Below are positions 7,058 to 15,608 of a stretch of 47,451 nucleotides of DNA, piece by piece (position 1 is the stretch's first letter; each line of letters opens with the position of its first letter). Position numbers and translations under genes: made by a program. A model generated the notes under the pieces. It was given only the letters and a program-made list of their open reading frames with translations. It was not told the DNA's origin and made no database searches. Origin of the DNA: GCA-002701945 sp964442015 (GTDB lineage: Bacteria; Fidelibacterota; Marinisomatia; Marinisomatales; TCS55); assembly GCA_964442015.1 (NCBI GenBank), contig CAYTYA010000005.1, forward strand, positions 1 through 47,451, written 5' to 3'.

Positions 7058-8824
7058 ATGAAAATTTCAGATAAAATAAAAGAATACAAAGAGAACAATA
7101 GAGTATTCTATAGTTTTGAGTTTTTTCCACCGAAGACAGATTTTGGTATGGATAACTTATACAGTAGAATTGATAGAATGTCTTCTCTTAACCCAGCTTT
7201 CATTGACGTTACCTGGGGCGCGGGTGGTAGTACCGCAGAAAGAACATTAGATATGAGTAAAACAATTCAAAAATATTTTGGATTGGATGTTATGATGCAC
7301 CTTACATGTACTAATATGACTACTCAATTAATACACAATGTTCTTTTAGAAGCTAAAGAAAATAATATTTCCAATATATTAGCCCTTAGAGGTGATCCAC
7401 CTGAAGGAAGTGAAGATTGGGAACAGTCCAATCAGCCATTTAATTATGGAGTAGATTTAGTTAATTATATTAGGAATAATTTTAATGACTCATTTTTCTT
7501 AGCTGTAGGAGGGTATCCTGAGACACATCAAGAACAGACTGACCCTGACTTAGATATAGATCATTTAAAGAATAAAGTAGATGCTGGGGTTGATGTTATT
7601 GTTACTCAATTATTCTATGATATAGAAAAATTCTTAGTTTTTCGAGATAAATGTTTATCTAAAGGAATTGATATACCGATAATTCCAGGAATTATGCCGA
7701 TACATAATTATGCTAGATTTAGAAAATTTACCCAATTTTGCAATGTGAGTATTCCGAAAGATCTTCTTAAAAAACTTGAACCAATAAAAAATGATGATGA
7801 AAGTGTAATCCAATATGGTATTGAGTATGGGGCGGAAATGTGCGAAAAGCTAATAAAAGAAGATGTCCCTGGGTTGCACTTCTACACACTTAATCTTGAA
7901 CACTCTGTAAATGAAATTTTACACTCAATTGGATTGATTTCAGACAAAATACAAAATAGGGAATTACCATGGAGACAATCTTCAGATGAAAATAGAAAGT
8001 CTTCTGAAGACGTTCGCCCAATATTTTGGAGTAACCGTCCAATAAGTTATTTTGCACGCACTGAAAACTGGGATGATTTCCCAAATGGTCGGTGGGGAGA
8101 TATTAGCAGTCCAACTTTTGGTGAGTTAAACCAATATCATGCAATAAGGGCAGGATCAAAAAGTAATGAGATTAGAAAGAAAAGAAAAAAAATTTGGGGA
8201 AGTCCGAAGTCTATTAAAGATATATCCAATATTTTTGTATCTTTTTGTAAGGGTGATATTAATTCTTTACCTTGGTGTGAATCGAAACTTGCAATTGAAA
8301 GCAAACAGATTACTAATGAGTTAATTATATTAAATGAATCAGGATATTTCACTATAAATTCACAACCTAATGTTAATGGTGCTCACTCTGATGATCCTCA
8401 TTTTGGATGGGGATCCAGTGGTGGTAGAGTATACCAAAAAGCATATTTAGAGTTTTTTACTTCAAAAGAAAATCTTGATACATTAATAACCAATATTAAA
8501 AAAAATACGAGTATTTCATATCAAGCTGTAAATCTATCTGAAGATATAATTTCAAATGTCGGAGAAGATAATGTAAACGTTGTAACATGGGGTGTATTTC
8601 CTGGTGAAAAGATAAAACAACCAACTATTGTGGATGCCCGCTCATTCATGATATGGAAAAATGAAGCTTTTAGTATATGGATAAATGATTGGGCATCTAT
8701 TTATGAAAAAGATTCAATTTCTTACTCGTTATTAAAAAAAATATATGAAAATTATTATTTAGTAAATATTGTTGATAATGACTTTATTAAAAGTAACATG
8801 ATAAAAAAAATTTTAAAAAAATGA
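7058..8824 (+). CDS. metF: methylenetetrahydrofolate reductase with eukaryotic-type C-terminal regulatory domain
   Basis: The 588-aa enzyme reduces 5,10-methylene-THF to 5-methyl-THF for methionine synthesis. Residues 1-295 are the FAD-binding TIM-barrel (FEFFPPKT at 21-28, IDVTWGAGGST, MMHLTCTN, NILALRGDPP, TQLFYD). Bacterial MetF normally ends there. Here a linker (LPWRQSSDENRK, then EDVRPIFWSNRP) leads to a second domain of about 260 residues with WDDFPNGRWGD, FTINSQPNVNG, YQKAYLEFFTSKE, VTWGVFPGE, QPTIVD and YYLVNIVDND. These are the landmarks of the S-adenosylmethionine-sensing regulatory domain of plant, fungal and animal MTHFR. AdoMet feedback inhibition is therefore plausible but inferred. 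The stop overlaps the tilS start (ATGA). Confidence 0.95.
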   Translation: MKISDKIKEYKENNRVFYSFEFFPPKTDFGMDNLYSRIDRMSSLNPAFIDVTWGAGGSTAERTLDMSKTIQKYFGLDVMMHLTCTNMTTQLIHNVLLEAKENNISNILALRGDPPEGSEDWEQSNQPFNYGVDLVNYIRNNFNDSFFLAVGGYPETHQEQTDPDLDIDHLKNKVDAGVDVIVTQLFYDIEKFLVFRDKCLSKGIDIPIIPGIMPIHNYARFRKFTQFCNVSIPKDLLKKLEPIKNDDESVIQYGIEYGAEMCEKLIKEDVPGLHFYTLNLEHSVNEILHSIGLISDKIQNRELPWRQSSDENRKSSEDVRPIFWSNRPISYFARTENWDDFPNGRWGDISSPTFGELNQYHAIRAGSKSNEIRKKRKKIWGSPKSIKDISNIFVSFCKGDINSLPWCESKLAIESKQITNELIILNESGYFTINSQPNVNGAHSDDPHFGWGSSGGRVYQKAYLEFFTSKENLDTLITNIKKNTSISYQAVNLSEDIISNVGEDNVNVVTWGVFPGEKIKQPTIVDARSFMIWKNEAFSIWINDWASIYEKDSISYSLLKKIYENYYLVNIVDNDFIKSNMIKKILKK

Positions 8825-10188
8825 GACAACAAAAATTACACAGTTTCGAACAATCTTTACTTGATAGTATATCTAGAATAGAATCTATTAAGAGCAATCA
8901 GAATATCATTATAGCTATTTCAGGCGGCAAAGATTCAATGGCGCTTCTTTATGGTATGATAAAATTAAATCATATTCTAAAGCTAAATCTTGTTGCTGTC
9001 CATATTAACCACCATATAAGAAAAGATTCTACAGCTGATGAGTTATTTGTTAAAGAATTTTGTGATCTAAATGATATAGAAATTATAATTGATCATCTTG
9101 ACCCAAATACAAAGTCAAAAGATATGAGCACTGAAGAATGGGCGCGAGAATTCCGTTATAAATCATTATATAAAATTTCATCTGATTATAATTCTTGTCA
9201 CATTATAACTGCGCATCATGGGAATGATCAGATAGAAACAATTTTATTTCATTTATCGCAAGGAACAGGAATAACAGGATTAAGAGGTATTCATTCAAAA
9301 AGAGATAGATTAATTCGCCCACTTTTATCATTATCTAAAAATAAAATAAACAATTATATTGAAGATAATGCAATTCCATGGTTTGATGATCCATCAAATA
9401 ATGATTTGTCCATTGCTCGTAATTTTTTAAGACATAAAATTGTTTCCCCTTGGGAAAATGAAAATTCTAGTTTGGTCTCTGCATTTACCCAAATTACTAA
9501 AAATGCTAATGATGTTCATGAATCACTAAAGTTTTCGGCAACTATTCTCATTCCACAATTAATTTGCAATAAAGATAACCATCAAATTCACTTAGATGAG
9601 CAATTATTAAGAGCGATTCCTCCATACTTATTATCAATTATTTTACAAGAACTTACTTTGTTAAATGGTCCTTGGAGAAGGCATGTTCATTATGAATTGT
9701 ATAAGTTTGTTTCAGATTCTAAAATTGGTCAGATTTATAAACTAGAAAACAACTGGAGGCTACTTAAAGACAGGAAAAAATTTATATTAAAAAATGAATA
9801 TTATATTGAAAAGGAATCAGTTACTATTTCACCAGATACAGAAATATTAATAGATGATTTTATTTTCTCTTGGCAATCTAGTGCAGTTAAAGAAAATTAT
9901 AATAATTCGAAGAGTTCAGAAATAATTGATGCAGCTAAAATAAGGAATAAAACCCTTACTCTTAGATTATGGAAAGAAGGTGATAGATTCAGGCCGATTG
10001 GTATGAATGGGTCAAAAAAATTAAGCGATTTTTTTATAGATGAAAAAATTGATATCTTTTCTAAGAAGAAACAATGGCTTTTGTTAGATGGTAAAAGAAT
10101 AATTTGGGTATGCGGTCAAAGGATAAGTGATGATGTAAAGATAACTTCAGAGACAACGAAACTTGGAAAATTTATTTTTAAAAAATGA
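8821..10188 (+). CDS. tilS: tRNA(Ile)-lysidine synthase
   Basis: TilS converts C34 of the CAU-anticodon isoleucine tRNA to lysidine using ATP and lysine. The 455-aa protein has the N-type ATP-pyrophosphatase PP-loop ISGGKDSMALL near residue 35, HINHHIRKDS, the family segment TAHHGNDQIETILFHLSQGTG, and RPLL with WFDDPSNND further on. A substrate-binding middle region and a TilS C-terminal domain follow (LTLRLWKEGDRFRPIGMNGSKKLSDFFID). The start is the ATG overlapping the metF stop. The length fits the long form of the family. Confidence 0.95.
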   Translation: MRQQKLHSFEQSLLDSISRIESIKSNQNIIIAISGGKDSMALLYGMIKLNHILKLNLVAVHINHHIRKDSTADELFVKEFCDLNDIEIIIDHLDPNTKSKDMSTEEWAREFRYKSLYKISSDYNSCHIITAHHGNDQIETILFHLSQGTGITGLRGIHSKRDRLIRPLLSLSKNKINNYIEDNAIPWFDDPSNNDLSIARNFLRHKIVSPWENENSSLVSAFTQITKNANDVHESLKFSATILIPQLICNKDNHQIHLDEQLLRAIPPYLLSIILQELTLLNGPWRRHVHYELYKFVSDSKIGQIYKLENNWRLLKDRKKFILKNEYYIEKESVTISPDTEILIDDFIFSWQSSAVKENYNNSKSSEIIDAAKIRNKTLTLRLWKEGDRFRPIGMNGSKKLSDFFIDEKIDIFSKKKQWLLLDGKRIIWVCGQRISDDVKITSETTKLGKFIFKK

Positions 10189-10198
10189 AATATAAATA

Positions 10199-10726
10199 AT
10201 GGAAATTAATAATAAAAATCTAATAAAAATTATTGATGAGAATGCTATACAGGACCGTGTTAAAGAGATAGCCACGGAATTATCAAATAGTTTTGTAAAA
10301 AAAAACCCAATATTTATAGGTGTATTAAATGGAAGTTTTATTTTTGTATCAGATTTGGTTAGAAATCTTAGTATTGATTGTGAAATAGATTTTATTAAAG
10401 TATCCAGTTATAAAGGTCAAAATAGCATGGGTACAGTTAAGCTATTAAAGGATATATCTGCTGACATTACAAACCGACATGTTGTTATTATCGAGGATAT
10501 AATTGATTCAGGATTAACGATTGAGTTTCTTGTTAAAAGGCTTAATGGAGCTTCACCAAAGAGCATATCTATTGTAACTTTATTACTAAAGCCAGATATT
10601 GCAAAATTAAGTATACCAATAGATATAATTGGGTTTGAAATTGCACCGGATTATGTTGTAGGATACGGGTTAGATTATGATCAGAATTTTAGGCAATTAC
10701 CGGAAGTTTATAGATTGGAAAAATAA
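10199..10726 (+). CDS. hpt: hypoxanthine phosphoribosyltransferase
   Basis: This 175-aa purine salvage enzyme joins hypoxanthine or guanine to PRPP. It carries GVLNGSFIFVSDLVR near the N-terminus, the EIDFIKVSSYKG segment and the PRPP-binding motif VVIIEDIIDSGLT, ending with the family-typical FEIAPDYVVGYGLDYDQNFRQLP. It sits between tilS and ftsH, a gene order (tilS-hpt-ftsH) conserved in many bacteria, which strongly supports the call. Confidence 0.96.
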   Translation: MEINNKNLIKIIDENAIQDRVKEIATELSNSFVKKNPIFIGVLNGSFIFVSDLVRNLSIDCEIDFIKVSSYKGQNSMGTVKLLKDISADITNRHVVIIEDIIDSGLTIEFLVKRLNGASPKSISIVTLLLKPDIAKLSIPIDIIGFEIAPDYVVGYGLDYDQNFRQLPEVYRLEK

Positions 10727-10729
10727 AAT

Positions 10730-12754
10730 ATGACAAAACAAAATGGAAATATTGATCCTTCAAATGGTAAAATGAAAAATAAGGACAATCAAGATAATAA
10801 GAATAACGAATTTCAATGGAAAAGAGCTGGAAAAACATCTTTTATTTGGGTGTTTATACTGATTACGGCAATCTTTTTATCAGGGCTTTTTACTTCTGCT
10901 GATCAGAAAGCTGTAGAAATTCAGTATTATCAATATAGATCATTTTTAGAAGATAAACTTATTAGTAAAGCTATAATAATTGAGGATGTTTTTACTGGGG
11001 AGCTTGAAACACCTCAGACACTAATAACTGATTTAGGGCCTATTGAAAATGTAACAAAGTTTAAAGTTATTATTCCTTTTATTGATCGCGAAATAATGTC
11101 AGAATGGAATAATTATGGTGTTGATTATAGTTTTAAGCAGCAATCTATAGATTGGACAGGATACTTTCTGAATATGCTTCCTTGGTTGTTAATTATAGCA
11201 GTTTGGATCTTTATTTTAAGAAGAATGCAGTCAGGTGCGGGTGGAATGAAAGGTATTTTTAATTTTGGTAAAAGCAGAGCAAAAATATGGACGCCAGATA
11301 TGGAAAAAATAACATTTAATGATGTTGCAGGTTGTGTTGAGGCTAAAGAAGAGCTAAAAGAAGTTATAGATTTTTTAAAACATCCTAAGTTGTTTGAAAG
11401 ATTAGGTGCAAAAATTCCAAAAGGTGCATTATTAGTTGGACCACCAGGTACGGGAAAGACCCTTCTTGCGCGAGCTGTTGCAGGTGAGGCTGATGTTCCT
11501 TTTTTTAGTTTAAGCGGTGCAGACTTTGTCGAAATGTTTGTTGGGGTTGGAGCTTCTAGGGTTCGAGATTTATTTGATCAAGGGAAAACAAATTCTCCAT
11601 GTATAATATTTATTGATGAATTAGATGCTGTTGGTAGACAAAGAGGAGCAGGCCTTGGTGGTGGCCATGATGAGAGAGAACAGACTCTAAATGCTTTATT
11701 AGTTGAAATGGATGGCTTTAATTCACAGCAGTCTGTTATTATTTTAGCTGCAACGAATAGGCCCGATGTTCTAGATCCGGCACTTTTAAGGCCAGGAAGA
11801 TTTGATAGACAAATAATTGTTGATGCCCCAGATTACCAAGGTCGGTTAGGTATTTTAAAGGTTCACACAAAAAATATTATTATAAATAAACGTAAAGTAA
11901 AACTAGATGTGCTAGCTAAAGGAACACCGGGATTAGTTGGTGCAGATCTAGCCAATTTGGTAAATGAGGCAGCTCTTTTAGCAGCTAGAAAAAAGAAAAA
12001 ATCAGTTGATATGGATGATTTTGATGAAGCCAAAGATAAGGTTATGATTGGAATCCAAAGGAAAAGCGTTATTTTATCTGATAATGAGAAAAAAGTGACA
12101 GCTTACCACGAATCAGGTCACGCGATAGTTGCAGCTCTAACTCCTGGAGCAGATCCAATACATAAAGTGACAATTATACCAAGAGGTAGAGCGTTAGGCG
12201 TTACAACACAATTACCAATAGATGAGAAACATACATATTCAAAGGAATATATTGAAGGACGGTTAGCTATTCTTCTTGGTGGTAGAGCAGCTGAAACCAT
12301 GATTTTTAGTGAGTTAACAACAGGCGCAGGTAATGATATTGAGCAAGCAACAGGGATAGCTAGGAAAATGGTATGTGAATGGGGTATGAGTGAAGATTTA
12401 GGTCCTATGACATTTGGAAAAAAGAATGAAGAAATATTTTTAGGACGAGAAATACAGTCTCACCGCGATTATAGTGAAACAACAGCAAAATTAATTGATG
12501 AAGAAGTTGTTAAAATTATAAGGAAAGCAGAAAAATCTGCGGATAATATTTTAAAAAAGAATGAGAAAATTTTGCATGCAATGGCAAATGCGCTTCTAAA
12601 GCATGAAACAATTGATCATAATGATGTGCAAAAACTAGTAGATGGAAAAATATTGCGAAGAAGGAAAATGAATGGATCAGCTAAAACTGTTAAAAATAAT
12701 TCTAAAGTAAAAACTTCAAAAAAAAACCATACTAAAAAACCATCTAAATCTTAA
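10730..12754 (+). CDS. ftsH: ATP-dependent membrane zinc metalloprotease FtsH
   Basis: FtsH degrades misassembled membrane proteins and selected cytoplasmic regulators. The 674-aa protein has two N-terminal membrane helices (about residues 35-53 and 145-165) around a periplasmic domain. The AAA module follows: Walker A GPPGTGKT, Walker B IIFIDELDAVG, the pore motif FVGVGA and second-region-of-homology ATNRPDVLDPALLRPGRFD. The M41 protease domain has the zinc motif HESGH at residues 460-464. The C-terminal 30 residues are rich in Lys. The start lies 3 bp after the hpt stop. Confidence 0.97.
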   Translation: MTKQNGNIDPSNGKMKNKDNQDNKNNEFQWKRAGKTSFIWVFILITAIFLSGLFTSADQKAVEIQYYQYRSFLEDKLISKAIIIEDVFTGELETPQTLITDLGPIENVTKFKVIIPFIDREIMSEWNNYGVDYSFKQQSIDWTGYFLNMLPWLLIIAVWIFILRRMQSGAGGMKGIFNFGKSRAKIWTPDMEKITFNDVAGCVEAKEELKEVIDFLKHPKLFERLGAKIPKGALLVGPPGTGKTLLARAVAGEADVPFFSLSGADFVEMFVGVGASRVRDLFDQGKTNSPCIIFIDELDAVGRQRGAGLGGGHDEREQTLNALLVEMDGFNSQQSVIILAATNRPDVLDPALLRPGRFDRQIIVDAPDYQGRLGILKVHTKNIIINKRKVKLDVLAKGTPGLVGADLANLVNEAALLAARKKKKSVDMDDFDEAKDKVMIGIQRKSVILSDNEKKVTAYHESGHAIVAALTPGADPIHKVTIIPRGRALGVTTQLPIDEKHTYSKEYIEGRLAILLGGRAAETMIFSELTTGAGNDIEQATGIARKMVCEWGMSEDLGPMTFGKKNEEIFLGREIQSHRDYSETTAKLIDEEVVKIIRKAEKSADNILKKNEKILHAMANALLKHETIDHNDVQKLVDGKILRRRKMNGSAKTVKNNSKVKTSKKNHTKKPSKS

Positions 12755-12799
12755 TACTGATGATTAGTATTTAATAACTGCATAAGTTGATATCTCTTT

Positions 12800-12805
12800 T
12801 ATAAT
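12800..12805 (+). promoter_or_regulatory. possible -10 element for folP-cdaA
   Basis: A perfect TATAAT ends 5 bp before the likely TTG start of folP (12811), in the 56-bp gap after ftsH. If used, transcription would begin at or next to the start codon, giving a nearly leaderless mRNA. No clear -35 box is seen, so chance is possible. Confidence 0.3.
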
Positions 12806-12810
12806 TTATA

Positions 12811-13653
12811 TTGATTAATTCATCCCTAGTTAAAAACATTAATAATCAGCTCTCACCTACCTTAATTATGGGTATATTAAATATTACTCCTGATTCTTTT
12901 AGTGATGGCGGTAAATATTATAATTTAGACAATGCTATTGAATACGCTTTAGAACTTGTTAATCAAGGAGTCGATATAATTGATGTGGGAGGTGAATCAA
13001 CTCGCCCAGGTGCGAAAGCAATATCTCTTAAAGATGAAATAAATCGTGTTATTCCTGTAATTAAAGGTATACGTTCTGTTTCTTCTATACCAATCTCAAT
13101 TGATACTTATAAATCTGAAGTTGCAAAAAAAGCATTAGACTCAGGTGCAAATATTATTAATGATATTAGTGGACTTAATTTTGATTCAAAAATGATAGAT
13201 ATAGTAAAAGAGTATAGTGTTCCTTTAGTGATAATGCATATTAAAGGCACCCCGCAGAATATGCAGGTTAATCCTCATTATGATAATATCATTGATGAAA
13301 TAATATCTTATTTTGAAAAACGAATAAATCTTTGTTTGGATTATGGAATACCAAAAACGCATATTATTTTAGACCCTGGTATAGGTTTTGGAAAACAATT
13401 AAATGATAATTTTATTTTAATTAGAAAATTGAATCTTTTTGCAGAATTGGGTTATCCAATCTTAATTGGTCCATCAAGGAAATCATTTATTGGTCTTACA
13501 TTGGATTTGCCAGTTGATGATAGATTAGAAGGTACTTCTGCTGCAATTACTGCTTCAATTATGAATGGGGCTCGTATTATTCGCGTTCATGATGTTTTAG
13601 AAATGAAGCGTGTTCAAATTATTTCAGATAAAATAAGAGGAGCAACTGCTTAA
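12811..13653 (+). CDS. folP: dihydropteroate synthase
   Basis: FolP condenses p-aminobenzoate with the pterin diphosphate in folate synthesis. The protein is 280 aa with the classical motifs MGILNITPDSFSDGGKY (about residues 20-36), DVGGESTRPGA, SIDTYKSEVA, NDISGL, HIKGTPQNM, LDPGIGFGK, GPSRKSFIG, GTSAA and RVHDV. The start is placed at TTG 12811, which leaves a normal 19 residues before MGILN; the first in-frame ATG is the Met of MGILN itself, which would cut off the N-terminal strand. It abuts cdaA without a gap. Confidence 0.95.
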   Translation: MINSSLVKNINNQLSPTLIMGILNITPDSFSDGGKYYNLDNAIEYALELVNQGVDIIDVGGESTRPGAKAISLKDEINRVIPVIKGIRSVSSIPISIDTYKSEVAKKALDSGANIINDISGLNFDSKMIDIVKEYSVPLVIMHIKGTPQNMQVNPHYDNIIDEIISYFEKRINLCLDYGIPKTHIILDPGIGFGKQLNDNFILIRKLNLFAELGYPILIGPSRKSFIGLTLDLPVDDRLEGTSAAITASIMNGARIIRVHDVLEMKRVQIISDKIRGATA

Positions 13654-14430
13654 ATGCACCTTTTTGATCTATGGTTTATACGTGTTACTCTGATTGATAT
13701 AATTGATCTTATATTTGTTACTTGGCTGTTTTATAAAGTTTATAAATATTTCCATGAGACTAGAGCGGGACAGATGTTATTGGGTCTAGTAATATTATTA
13801 ATAGCCTCAGTATTATTCAATTCTATAGGCTTAAGCGCATCATCTTGGGTTGTCAATCAATTCCAAACTGTATGGGTAGTTGCATTTGTAATTCTTTTTC
13901 AGCCTGAAATTAGACGTTTATTGATTTATGTAGGACAAACAGGATTTTTTAGACGAATCTTCCAAATTGGATCATCTCGCACAATTGAAGCAATAGTAGA
14001 AGCATCTGTTCAATTAACAAATAATAAATGGGGTGCACTTATTGTAATCCAAAGAGAGACTGGTCTACGATCATATAAAGAAGCAGGAACTGAATTAAAG
14101 GCAGAAGTTACAGCGCCTTTATTGCTTTCAATTTTTAATCCAGGTTCTCCTTTGCATGATGGATCTGTAATCATTAATAATGATATTATAGATGCGGCTG
14201 CATGTATTTTACCCTTAACTGAAAGTACAATGGTTGATCCAGGAATGGGAACACGTCATAGAGCAGCGCTAGGAATTTCTGAAGAAACTGATTCAATAGT
14301 TATAGTTATATCTGAAGAAACATCCAAAATATCACTCGCGGAAAATGGTAGATTTATAAATATAGGTATGGATGAAATGGATTTACGTCGTTACCTTAAT
14401 GAACGAATGTTTATATCTTCAGGCGATTAA
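13654..14430 (+). CDS. cdaA: diadenylate cyclase CdaA (c-di-AMP synthesis)
   Basis: The 258-aa membrane enzyme makes cyclic di-AMP from two ATP. Three N-terminal membrane helices (about residues 12-30, 40-57 and 64-82) end in FQPEIRRLL. The DAC catalytic domain then has LHDGSVII (Asp169, Gly170, Ser171) and GTRHRAALG (Arg201, His202, Arg203). The usual DGA motif reads DGS here, a mild change; the RHR motif is intact. The gene starts directly after the folP stop, and folP-cdaA pairing is common in other bacteria. Confidence 0.93.
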   Translation: MHLFDLWFIRVTLIDIIDLIFVTWLFYKVYKYFHETRAGQMLLGLVILLIASVLFNSIGLSASSWVVNQFQTVWVVAFVILFQPEIRRLLIYVGQTGFFRRIFQIGSSRTIEAIVEASVQLTNNKWGALIVIQRETGLRSYKEAGTELKAEVTAPLLLSIFNPGSPLHDGSVIINNDIIDAAACILPLTESTMVDPGMGTRHRAALGISEETDSIVIVISEETSKISLAENGRFINIGMDEMDLRRYLNERMFISSGD

Positions 14431-14482
14431 TCTTTAAATATAATTTCAATATCTTCTATTTGTTTGATATGTAAATTTCCCA

Positions 14483-15596
14483 ATGGAATTACTAGAACTA
14501 AAAGACAGATTCTCTTCATCTGAATCAAAACATTTCGAGCTTAGGGGGTATCTTTGACCTTAGTTCGCAAGAGTCCAAATTAGAATCTTTGAAAAAAGAA
14601 TCGATGAACCCTACTTTTTGGAATAATAAAGATAATGCCAGTAATATATTGAAAAACATTAGTCGATTAGAAAATAATATTAAAGTTTGGGATGATCTAG
14701 AAAAGATACATGATGATATAACTGTATTATTGGAATTTGCTGAAAGCGGTGAAGTTGAAGATAAAGAAATTATTGATGAGTTAAATAATTATGAGAAAAT
14801 TATTAATGATTTAGAATTAAAATTAATTTTAGGTGATAATCAAGATATTCAAGATGCAATTTTAACTATTCACCCGGGTGCTGGTGGCACTGAAAGCCAA
14901 GATTGGGCTGATATGTTATTTAGAATGTATTCTAGGTATATTGAAAGAAAATCTTTTAATAAAATGATATTAGATTATCAACCAGGCGATGAGGCGGGTA
15001 TTAAAGATATAACAATAGAAATTAAAGGAGACTATGCTTACGGTATGTTAAAGGCTGAAGCAGGTATTCATAGATTAGTTAGAATTTCACCATTTGACTC
15101 TAATAGCAGGAGACATACAAGTTTCGCTTCTGTTTTTGTTTACCCTTCTGTTTCTGATGAAATTGATATTGAAATAAACCCTAATGATTTAAGAATTGAT
15201 ACCTATCGAGCGAGTGGAGCAGGGGGGCAGCATGTCAATAAAACAGATTCCGCTATACGTATTACTCACTTACCAACAAACATTGTTGTTCAATGTCAAA
15301 ATGAACGTTCTCAACATAAGAATAAAGCACAGGCAATGAAAGTTTTGAAGTCTAGGTTATATCAACTAGAAATTGAAAAGGAAAAAGAAGCAATTCAAGA
15401 ACTTGAAGAACAAAAAAAAGATATTGGTTGGGGAAGTCAAATTAGATCTTATGTCTTTCACCCATATAATATGGTAAAGGATCATCGCACAAAATTTGAG
15501 TCAGCTAATGTTCAAAATGTTATGGATGGTGATTTGGATAATTTTATCAGAGCTTACTTGATGGAAAATATATCAGATAAAGAATTAAAAAATTAA
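14483..15596 (+). CDS. prfB: peptide chain release factor 2, with programmed +1 frameshift
   Basis: RF2 ends translation at UGA and UAA. The gene is read in two frames. The first starts at ATG 14483 and runs 24 codons to CTT (14552-14554) followed by an in-frame TGA (14555-14557). Skipping one base at 14555 resumes at GAC 14556 and continues to the stop at 15594-15596, for about 370 aa in total. The second part has HPGAGGTESQDWADML, the RF2-type SPF motif in ISPFDSNSRRHTS, and the GGQ peptidyl-hydrolysis motif in GAGGQHVNKTDSA. The frameshift is autoregulatory: low RF2 favours the shift. Annotating only the longest ORF (from 14589) would lose the N-terminus. Confidence 0.95.
14540..14558 (+). 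promoter_or_regulatory. RF2 programmed frameshift site
   Basis: The bases CTTAGGGGGTATCTTTGAC contain the internal Shine-Dalgarno AGGGGG (14543-14548), the slippery codon CTT (14552-14554), the UGA stop (14555-14557) and the following C that weakens termination. The arrangement and spacing match the well-studied Escherichia coli prfB site, with apparent identity over this stretch. Confidence 0.95.
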
Positions 15597-15608
15597 AAGT
15601 AGTTAAAT

